64,000 nucleotides of DNA from DASXMT01 sp963812965 (lineage in GTDB: Bacteria; Actinomycetota; Acidimicrobiia; Acidimicrobiales; RAAP-2): assembly GCA_963812965.1 (NCBI GenBank), contig CAWEXG010000006.1:186001-250000 (forward strand), read 5' to 3'. Shown one piece after another: positions 34,029 to 41,529 of this stretch. The translations under genes and the position numbers were made by a program. The number at the start of each line of letters is the position of its first letter. Position 1 is the stretch's first letter. The notes under the pieces are model-generated. The model saw only the letters and a list, made by a program, of their open reading frames with translations. It did not search any database and was not told where the DNA came from.

Positions 34029-35912
34029 TCAGGGTGTCAGTGGTGCGCCGGTCATCGCCAGTGATCGAGATCGCACGTCGTACCAGACGTCCACCCCACC
34101 ACTTGCAACCGGTGGCGCACCCAACGCTTCGGTGAGGTACCGAACGACGATCTGAGGGTCTTTGCCGGTGGGATCGACGATGATCGTTCCCACGTGGTAC
34201 CGAAGGCAGAACTGCCTGAGCTCTGCCAGCGTGGATGGGAGTGGAGGGCCCGTTGCCGCCAACAAACCGCTCTCACCGATCTCGAAGAGGCTCTCCATGG
34301 CCGAGGGTTGGAGGGTTGGAGGAGCAAGCGTGCCGTTGCCATGGCCGGCGGGTGTGACCGCGTAGTCGCCGATGATACGGAACCGCATACCGGCTGCTGC
34401 CTGCCAGAGCATCGCGTAGTTGTTCGGATTGATCGGATAGGGATACGTGAGCACGACGCTGTCGACAGGGATGCGTTGGACACCGGTCGATGCGTCCGAT
34501 GTGAAGTAGGCAGGGATACCCGTTCTGGGTGTGGGATACGGAAGTCGAGGGAAGAGAGGGATGAGCGCAACCACGATGAGGACCGTGATGCCTCCGGTGA
34601 CGACGACCGGAGATCGGGACTTTCGCCTGGCGTGTCGTGCGGTCACACGCTCGGTCTTCGGCTGTCCTGACAGAAGACGTGATCTCAGTTCGTCGATTCC
34701 CACAGCGAACAGGACGGCAACGAACAGCACTACGTAGAGCGAGTACCGACCTGCTATCTCTTGTCGTAACAGCGGCAACTTACGGAGCAGGGTGAAGGGA
34801 AGTGGGATGCCGGTGCTGTGATTGTCGACCGTCAGTGGCGACCCGCAGGCGAGTACGAAGCTGATGAGCGCCATCACCACGGCAAAGCGGACGACAGCGC
34901 GCCGCCACGCTAAGACCGCCAGCCCGATGCAGATCACGACAAGAGGAATCCCGAGATAGATGCCGTTCTCGGTCACGTTCTCCCCTGAGAACGCGCTACC
35001 GATCGAGAGCCAGTGTGCTCCTCCGAACAGTTGGCTCACCGTCGGGACGATCGGTCCGAGCAGGTCGGCTCGGTAGACACCCGTCACCGACGCCGGCGCC
35101 CACGGTCCGGTCACATGCTGAGGGCCGAACAGCGTGAACCAGATGGGGTACCCGGCGAGAAGCGCGAACGGCAGTAGAGCCCACAGAACCCCGGTGACCA
35201 GTGGGACGATCTTCGCCCGGACTATCTTTCGATGCCACACGGCGAGGACCACGATTCCGAGAGCGGCGATGAGCACGGTGTCCGCCAGGACTTCGGAGGA
35301 GATGAGGTACTGAGCACCGGCAAGCAGTCCGAGCAGGAGACCCGCTCGCAACGGGCTCCACCGTTCACGGACGAGGAGGTTGTCGAGTACGGCCAGGATC
35401 AAGGGAGGGATCGGCACGAAGAGCAGGAAGAGATGGCCGTTACCTTGACCGATCATGTACGGGGAGAAGCCGTAGAGTAGGCCGCCAACGAACGCCGCCG
35501 GCAACCATGTCGTCCAGCGACGCAACACGAAGAACATGGACGTGGCCGAGAGGAAGAAGGCGAGCTGCATGAACAGGTTGAACGCCGCCACCGCACCGAT
35601 GGTGAGCGTGACCGGCGTCGCCAGGATCCCCAGAAGGGTCATGCCCGTGTTGGACCCCAGATTGACCCCCCGTGGCACGTTCATCGCATTGGTGAAGAAC
35701 GGGTTCAGTCCGTGGGTGAGCGCGTGAGCAGGCCAGGCGAGGAGCCACACTTCCAACGCCAGGTCGCCACAACCGCATGTGGGCATCCTGCTGCTCCCGA
35801 GAGGACCGGCCGGCCAGTAGGCGACAACCGCGATCAGGGCGTAGACAGCAAGCGGGATGACGAGATAGGCGGCAGCGGCAAGGCGCTGTCTTGTCGGAAA
35901 CCTACGGGACAC
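34029..35912 (-). CDS. Multi-pass membrane protein, GT-C glycosyltransferase-like
   Basis: 627 residues with about 11-12 hydrophobic segments through residue 470, then a soluble C-terminal domain with FPRLPYPTPRTGIPAYFTSDAS and VDPTGKDPQIVVRYLTEALG. The first extracytoplasmic loop has GDLALEVWLLAWPAHALTHGLNPFFTNAMNVPRGVNL, and acidic residues there could be the catalytic Asp/Glu of GT-C enzymes. Such proteins use polyprenyl-phosphate sugars to decorate a surface polymer, which suits the neighbouring GT2 and GT4 genes. The exact family is not certain. Confidence 0.7.
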   Translation of the reverse strand: MSRRFPTRQRLAAAAYLVIPLAVYALIAVVAYWPAGPLGSSRMPTCGCGDLALEVWLLAWPAHALTHGLNPFFTNAMNVPRGVNLGSNTGMTLLGILATPVTLTIGAVAAFNLFMQLAFFLSATSMFFVLRRWTTWLPAAFVGGLLYGFSPYMIGQGNGHLFLLFVPIPPLILAVLDNLLVRERWSPLRAGLLLGLLAGAQYLISSEVLADTVLIAALGIVVLAVWHRKIVRAKIVPLVTGVLWALLPFALLAGYPIWFTLFGPQHVTGPWAPASVTGVYRADLLGPIVPTVSQLFGGAHWLSIGSAFSGENVTENGIYLGIPLVVICIGLAVLAWRRAVVRFAVVMALISFVLACGSPLTVDNHSTGIPLPFTLLRKLPLLRQEIAGRYSLYVVLFVAVLFAVGIDELRSRLLSGQPKTERVTARHARRKSRSPVVVTGGITVLIVVALIPLFPRLPYPTPRTGIPAYFTSDASTGVQRIPVDSVVLTYPYPINPNNYAMLWQAAAGMRFRIIGDYAVTPAGHGNGTLAPPTLQPSAMESLFEIGESGLLAATGPPLPSTLAELRQFCLRYHVGTIIVDPTGKDPQIVVRYLTEALGAPPVASGGVDVWYDVRSRSLAMTGAPLTP

Positions 35913-36103
35913 TGTCTAGATCAGGCTCCGCAGCACCGAGTTAGGCTAGCGCTTGTCGGAAGAGGTAATGCTGCCCTAGCGTCAACGATGATCGATTCCC
36001 GTGAGCACCTCGATCGAGGTGCTTTCGCTGGCGGAGTTGGACCGGGAATCAGGTGTGACCAGCTACGCCCTTCGGCGTTTTCAATTTTAGTGGAGGTACG
36101 ACC

Positions 36104-38638
36104 GTGGGTTTGATGGTGTGCACGATCGCCGCTCGCAACTACCTGCCGCAGGTGCGCGTGCTCGCCGAGTCCTTCCGGTCGACACATCCAAACGGGCGGA
36201 TCGTGGCCCTGATCCTTGACGACGTGGACGAAGAGGTCGACTCCGGTACCGAGCCCTTCGAGGTCTGGCGACTCGGAGACCTCGGGATCGACACCGAAGA
36301 GCTTCACCGGATGGCGATGATCTACGACCTCATGGAGTTCGCCACCGCGCTCAAGCCGTGGCTGCTCGAGTCGATCCTCGACTCCGGAGTTCCTTCCGTG
36401 CTCTATCTCGATCCCGACATACAGATATTCAGCGCTCTGGACCATCTGGGAGATCTGGCCGCAGAGCATGGAATCGCCCTCACCCCTCACACCACCGTGC
36501 CTTACCCACGTGATGGGAAGAAAACCGATGAGGAGGGGATCCTGTCCGCTGGTATCTACAACCTCGGGTTCATCGGTGTCGGTCAGTCATCACGTCCGTT
36601 TCTCTCGTTCTGGCAAGAACGGCTGCGGCGTGACTGTGTCCTCGACCCGGAATCGATGCTCTTCGTCGACCAGCGGTGGGTGGACTTCGTACCTGGACTG
36701 TACGACCACATCATCGTCAAAGACCCCGGGTACAACGTCGCTTACTGGAACCTTCACGGTCGTTCTCTGCGATGGACCGGCGCCCGCTACGAAGTGGACG
36801 GACACCCGCTCGGGTTCTTCCATTTCAGTGGCTACTCACCCACCTCCCCCCACCTTCTCAGCAAACACCAGGGTGATCGTCCACGGATCTTGTTGAGCGA
36901 GCACCCAGACATCGCCCGGATCTGTGACGAGTACGGCGAGCTCCTCATCGAACACGGCTTTGGCGCCCGGAGCCTCCCTTACGCACTCAACCGCATGGCC
37001 GACGGATCGCTCATCGACGATGCCGTCCGCCATCTCTATCGGCAGTGGGTGGAGAAGGCCGAGAAGGCCGGCGATCCACTGCCACCTGATCCGTACAACC
37101 CAGCCCAGGTGGGTGAGGTGCTCTCGCTCCTCAACCAGCCTGCGAAACGGGACGGGAGACCGGGAAATCTGACCTTCTACTTGGCGACCCTCTACGCTTG
37201 CCGACCCCGTATCCACGCACGATTCCCCGACCCCCAGGACGCCGACCGTGCCGAGTTCCTCGAATGGGCCCAGGGTGAGGCAACAGCCGGCCGTATGGCT
37301 CCAGCGCTGGCCACCATGCCCAACCCACCAGACGACGAAGACTCGTCGGTGGTCACGCTTCGGGGTACCGCCAGTGAATGGGCGCCTCCCGACCGCCTGC
37401 GGCCAGGCATCACCATCGCCGGCTATCTGACGTCGGAGCTCGGGGTTGGTGAGGGCGCCCGCCTGACCGCCCGAACGGTGGAGGCAACCGGCCTCGACTT
37501 CACACTGGTGACGACGACGGATACGTTAAGTCGCCAACAGCATCCAGTGGGGATCGGCGCTGGGAAGCGCCGTGACTTCGATACCAACCTTATAGCTGTG
37601 AACGCAGATCGACTTCCAGACTTCGCGTCGGAAGTGGGGTCAGGGTTCTTCGAGGGTAGGTACACGATCGGACAGTGGGCTTGGGAGCTCGAGGAGTTCC
37701 CCGAAGAGTTTTTGCCGGCGCTCAATATCGTCCACGAGGTATGGGCACTCTCCGAGTTCAACCGTTCGTCCATTGCCAAAGTGACGGACAAGCCCGTGTT
37801 CGCCGTTCCGCTCCCCATCGTGGAGCCGATCGTGGCACCCGGTGCGACCCGTGCGACGTTCGGCCTCCCGGATCGGTTCATGTTCCTCTTCTGCTTCGAC
37901 CTCTTCAGCATCATCGAGAGGAAGAACCCTCTGGGGTTGATCGAGGCATTTACACAGGCCTTCTCTCCAGGTGAAGGGCCGATCCTCGTTCTCAAGGTGA
38001 TCAACAGTGAACAGTGCATCGGTGGCCTGGAGCAGATCCGACGAGCCGTAGACAACCGGCCGGATGTCATGATCATCGACCGTTACCTCGATCATGACGA
38101 GCAGGCAGCATTGACCTCGATGGCGGACTGCTACGTCTCGCTCCATCGAAGCGAGGGCTTTGGCCTGACGATGGCAGAGGCGATGGCTCTTGGAAAGCCG
38201 GTCATTGCCACCGGGTACTCGGGCAATCTCGACTTCATGAGTGCCGACACGGCATACCTGGTCCCGTGGACACCGGGGCAGGTGCCCGCTGGCTGCTATC
38301 CCTACCCACAGGGTGCGACCTGGGCTGATCCGGATCTCGGAGTGGCGGCGGACATGATGCGGTACGTCGTCACCCATCCGGAGGAAGCAGCAGACAAAGG
38401 CCGTGCTGGTCGACAGTCGGTGCTGAACGAACATGGGGTCGAGCAGCGGACAGCGTTCATGCGCAAACGATTCGCAGATATTCAGCAGGACCGGGCCACA
38501 GCGGCCGCTATCGGACAGCAAGCCGCAACAACAGGCGTGCCGCCGAAACTCCTCGGAGCCGTGACCCGACAGGTGAAACGTCGTTGGCCTGCAACCGAGA
38601 GGACGGCAACCACGGTCGGTCGGGACGAGGAACGCTGA
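36104..38638 (+). CDS. Large glycosyltransferase: GT-A-like N-terminus plus GT4 C-terminus
   Basis: 844 residues, GTG start at 36104 preceded by GGAGG at 8 bases. The N-terminal third starts LMVCTIAARNYLPQVRVLAESFRSTHPNGRIVALILDD with VLYLDPDIQIF (DxD), a GT-A nucleotide-diphosphosugar fold. The C-terminal part from about 430 (TIAGYLTSELGVGEGARLTARTVEATG) is a GT-B domain with FDLFSIIERKNPLGLIEAFTQAF and SLHRSEGFGLTMAEAMALGKPVIATGYSGNLDFM (GT4 EX7E-like). Two catalytic domains in one chain suggest consecutive sugar additions, as in WbdA-type polymerases. The fit with the nearby WbdD-like gene is notable. Confidence 0.85.
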   Translation: MGLMVCTIAARNYLPQVRVLAESFRSTHPNGRIVALILDDVDEEVDSGTEPFEVWRLGDLGIDTEELHRMAMIYDLMEFATALKPWLLESILDSGVPSVLYLDPDIQIFSALDHLGDLAAEHGIALTPHTTVPYPRDGKKTDEEGILSAGIYNLGFIGVGQSSRPFLSFWQERLRRDCVLDPESMLFVDQRWVDFVPGLYDHIIVKDPGYNVAYWNLHGRSLRWTGARYEVDGHPLGFFHFSGYSPTSPHLLSKHQGDRPRILLSEHPDIARICDEYGELLIEHGFGARSLPYALNRMADGSLIDDAVRHLYRQWVEKAEKAGDPLPPDPYNPAQVGEVLSLLNQPAKRDGRPGNLTFYLATLYACRPRIHARFPDPQDADRAEFLEWAQGEATAGRMAPALATMPNPPDDEDSSVVTLRGTASEWAPPDRLRPGITIAGYLTSELGVGEGARLTARTVEATGLDFTLVTTTDTLSRQQHPVGIGAGKRRDFDTNLIAVNADRLPDFASEVGSGFFEGRYTIGQWAWELEEFPEEFLPALNIVHEVWALSEFNRSSIAKVTDKPVFAVPLPIVEPIVAPGATRATFGLPDRFMFLFCFDLFSIIERKNPLGLIEAFTQAFSPGEGPILVLKVINSEQCIGGLEQIRRAVDNRPDVMIIDRYLDHDEQAALTSMADCYVSLHRSEGFGLTMAEAMALGKPVIATGYSGNLDFMSADTAYLVPWTPGQVPAGCYPYPQGATWADPDLGVAADMMRYVVTHPEEAADKGRAGRQSVLNEHGVEQRTAFMRKRFADIQQDRATAAAIGQQAATTGVPPKLLGAVTRQVKRRWPATERTATTVGRDEER

Positions 38639-38674
38639 GGGGTCCAGCTAGAGAGCAGGGTGGATCGGAGAGAC

Positions 38675-40480
38675 TCAGGCCCTTCGCTCGTCATGCCCGG
38701 TATGTCGAACTGACCGAGCGAGCGCAGAACGAGCGCGGCGGATGGGCCACGTGACTCGCCAGCTCCACGTCTTCAGCGTTCGCTGGAGCTCAGCTTCAGT
38801 GGCATCGAGTTGGCGCTGCAGCTGAGCGCACTCGCCTTCCAGCCCATCCCGGTCTCCTTTGAGCGCGTCTCGCTCGGACAAGAGCGTCTCCCGTTCCGCC
38901 ACCAGTGCATCCCGACTTCTCCCGAGCGCGTCTCGTTCGGATATGAGCGCGTCTCGTTGCTCTGCCCGCCGCTCGATCTCGGCAACGTACGCTTCCCGTT
39001 CCGAGTCCAAGGTTGACTGCACAGCGTTGTGCTGCTGCTCGATCTCGGCCAGCCAACCCCAGGCAACCGGTACAACCGGCCAGGTGGCAGTCGAATCTTT
39101 CGACCGGAGATCAGACCAGAGCGCTGCGATGTCACGACAGACGTGGTCGTCACGACGGTGGACCAGGAGCGACGCGATGAGAGAGCTGACCGACGGCGGC
39201 AGCTCGGCAGAGTCGATCTGTGCCGACCTCGGGATCCTGAGTCCGGTCTGATCAGCACGTCGGCTCCACAGCGATACGAGCCACACGAGCAGTGAGAAGT
39301 AGGCGTCGTTCGGCCACACGATATCGCTCGGTGCCGTTGATACGGCACCGTAGTCAATGAGGCGGGCCCGGTGATTGCTGTGGTCCCACACGACGTTCCA
39401 CAGGCGGATATCGGTGTGATAGAGACCGTGCACTTCGAGCTCGGCAAGAGCATCGAGCACCTGGCCGGTGACGACAGCCCGCTCCTCGTCGCCGAGGGAC
39501 CCGACGACTTCGCTGAGGAGCACGCCTGGGTACACCGAATGGAAGATGATCGTCTCGTCCGTGCCATCGACGAACTCCTTCAGCTCGGGAACCTGGATAG
39601 GGGTCTCGGCGACCGCTTCCAGGATGTGCGCCTCGCGCCGGAGCTCGTCCCGGAGCAGTTGCAAAGCTCCGCTCTCCGGGGTGTCACGAAATTGAGCGAC
39701 GACCTTGACGATGCCGGAAGGCACGAAGAAGTACCTACGTAGCCCGAGGTGCTCGGTATTCGCAGCGTGTGGTTGCTCCCTCCAGGACTCGATGGGCTGA
39801 AAGCCGTCGTTCACGAACACGTGAGATCGGCTGGCGAACAGGACGGGGCGCTGCACTTCGGACAGATGTGTCTCCACCCGCCCCAGCTCACGAATGAAAG
39901 CGTACGGTGCCAGTGTCGCCCGTGGGTCGGTGGGGAGGGCATCAGCCCAGTACAGCGGTTCCGAAGCCAACGCCATCTCGAACACAGCATGGGGGACGTG
40001 CGTTGCCAGCTCGGTGACCAACTGCACCGCCGACGCGTGCCCGTTTCGATGGGCGACATGATGGAGCACCGAGAATCCGAGCACGAGGTCGTAGTCGTCG
40101 AGAGAAACCAGCGATCCACACTCGGTGATGTCACCCTCGATGAACTGCACGTCCAGTTGAGGATGCTCTGCCTGGATCGCCCTGGCTACAGCAACGTTCT
40201 TCCCGAGGGAGTCGATCCCCACGACATGATGACCCAGCTCCGCAAGCGTAAAAGTCAGATAGCCCTGCGCCGAACCGAGATCCACGATACGTAACGGTCG
40301 ATCGAGGTGGGCCGACAGCTCGCCGACCAGATGGACCAACACGTCGAGGCGGTGGTTATGGGTCGAACGCGAGGCCTGGAGCTGTGGATGACCGTAAATT
40401 GGCTGATAGATCTCCGGCAGTTCCTCGATGAGCTGCGATACCGTCTGCTCGCTCCGAGCTGCTGAGTCTGCCTCTGTCAT
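38675..40480 (-). CDS. WbdD-like bifunctional methyltransferase/kinase with coiled coil
   Basis: 601 residues in three parts. A SAM methyltransferase at about 30-230 has motif I RIVDLGSAQGYLTFTLAELG (64-83), then LGFSVLHHVAHRNG and SEPLYWADALPTDPR. A protein-kinase-like domain at about 245-455 has the catalytic loop HTDIRLWNVV (His355, Asp357, Asn362) and metal motif IDYG (Asp376). A coiled coil at about 478-570 with repeated ERDAL heptads precedes a basic, Trp-rich tail (TWSWRVTWPIRRARSAL). This order matches E. coli O8/O9a WbdD, which caps O-polysaccharide with methyl phosphate and sets chain length through its coiled coil. The convergent large glycosyltransferase would be the analogue of WbdA. 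Confidence 0.82.
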   Translation of the reverse strand: MTEADSAARSEQTVSQLIEELPEIYQPIYGHPQLQASRSTHNHRLDVLVHLVGELSAHLDRPLRIVDLGSAQGYLTFTLAELGHHVVGIDSLGKNVAVARAIQAEHPQLDVQFIEGDITECGSLVSLDDYDLVLGFSVLHHVAHRNGHASAVQLVTELATHVPHAVFEMALASEPLYWADALPTDPRATLAPYAFIRELGRVETHLSEVQRPVLFASRSHVFVNDGFQPIESWREQPHAANTEHLGLRRYFFVPSGIVKVVAQFRDTPESGALQLLRDELRREAHILEAVAETPIQVPELKEFVDGTDETIIFHSVYPGVLLSEVVGSLGDEERAVVTGQVLDALAELEVHGLYHTDIRLWNVVWDHSNHRARLIDYGAVSTAPSDIVWPNDAYFSLLVWLVSLWSRRADQTGLRIPRSAQIDSAELPPSVSSLIASLLVHRRDDHVCRDIAALWSDLRSKDSTATWPVVPVAWGWLAEIEQQHNAVQSTLDSEREAYVAEIERRAEQRDALISERDALGRSRDALVAERETLLSERDALKGDRDGLEGECAQLQRQLDATEAELQRTLKTWSWRVTWPIRRARSALARSVRHTGHDERRA

Positions 40481-40528
40481 CCGATCAACCCTATTCGGCC
40501 TGGTAGCGACCAGGTGTTCACCTCCGCG

Positions 40529-41467
40529 TCACAGTAAGGAGGCGACGAGGCCGTCGAGAATGTCCGACTCGGACACCAGGCATTCGTCAAATCCGAGTTG
40601 GGACATGACAGCGTGAAGCAACAGGGCACCACCGACGATGACGTCGGCCCGGCCTGGGACCATTCCGGGGCGAGCCAACCTCGTTGCGTGGTCGTCGGCA
40701 GCCAGCGTGGCGTACCACCCTTTGGCCTGTTCGGCACTGAACACCGAGTGATGAATGAGTGCCCGGTCATACTCCACCACACGGTGCTGCAGAGCCGACA
40801 GGGTCGTCACTGTCCCGGCCAGGCCGACCAATCGGCGGGTAGTCGTGAAGCGAGGATGTTCGGCGATCGCCGCGCCCACCTCGGCCCGAACCACTTCTTC
40901 CGCAGTCGACAGCTCGTCAGCCGTAGGCGGATCGTGATGGAAGAAACGCTCAGAGAGCCGCACACAGCCCAACTGCAACGAGACCACGTCGAGAGCAGGA
41001 TCGTCCGGGCCGGTCCCAGCCACGAGCTCGGTGGATCCTCCGCCGATATCGAGAGTCAGAAACGGCCCATCTTCTGGCCGGAGCTCCGCTACGGCTCCGG
41101 CCATGGACAGCCGTCCTTCTTCGATACCAGTCAAGAGCTCGGGGTCGATCCCGCACGCATCTCTCGCTGCTGACAGGAACTCGTGACCATTTGCCGCATC
41201 CCGCACCGCGGAGGTGGCGACCAGCCTCGCCGCCGTTGCACCATGGCGATCAAGGACTGTGCGGTACTCACGCAACACATCGACACAACGTGCAATGGCA
41301 TCATGCGAGAGGACGCCGGTGGCATCGACCCCCTCTCCCAGCCGGGTGATCCTCATGAGCCGCTCCATAGGCTGCCCATCTCCGTCAACCACCAGCACAC
41401 GAGTGGAGTTCGTCCCACAGTCGATCGCAGCGCGCCGTCCGTTCGTCTTCAATGCCTGTGCTTCCAC
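40529..41467 (-). CDS. ppx: Ppx/GppA exopolyphosphatase family protein
   Basis: 312-residue member of the actin-like ATPase fold. The phosphate-1 motif is AAIDCGTNSTRVLVVD, phosphate-2 is LDIGGGSTELVAGTG, and ERFFHHDPPTADEL and GLAGTVTTLSALQHRV follow. The enzyme hydrolyses inorganic polyphosphate or pppGpp. The short form without a C-terminal HD-like domain is usual in Actinobacteria, where it follows eno-ftsB-DUF501. Here the SpoIID repeat gene separates it from DUF501. Confidence 0.9.
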   Translation of the reverse strand: MEAQALKTNGRRAAIDCGTNSTRVLVVDGDGQPMERLMRITRLGEGVDATGVLSHDAIARCVDVLREYRTVLDRHGATAARLVATSAVRDAANGHEFLSAARDACGIDPELLTGIEEGRLSMAGAVAELRPEDGPFLTLDIGGGSTELVAGTGPDDPALDVVSLQLGCVRLSERFFHHDPPTADELSTAEEVVRAEVGAAIAEHPRFTTTRRLVGLAGTVTTLSALQHRVVEYDRALIHHSVFSAEQAKGWYATLAADDHATRLARPGMVPGRADVIVGGALLLHAVMSQLGFDECLVSESDILDGLVASLL

Positions 41468-41529
41468 TGGTCTTTGCTAGCACGCCCACTACGTCTCGTA
41501 AAAGAGATCGACCCGCTCATCACCATGAA

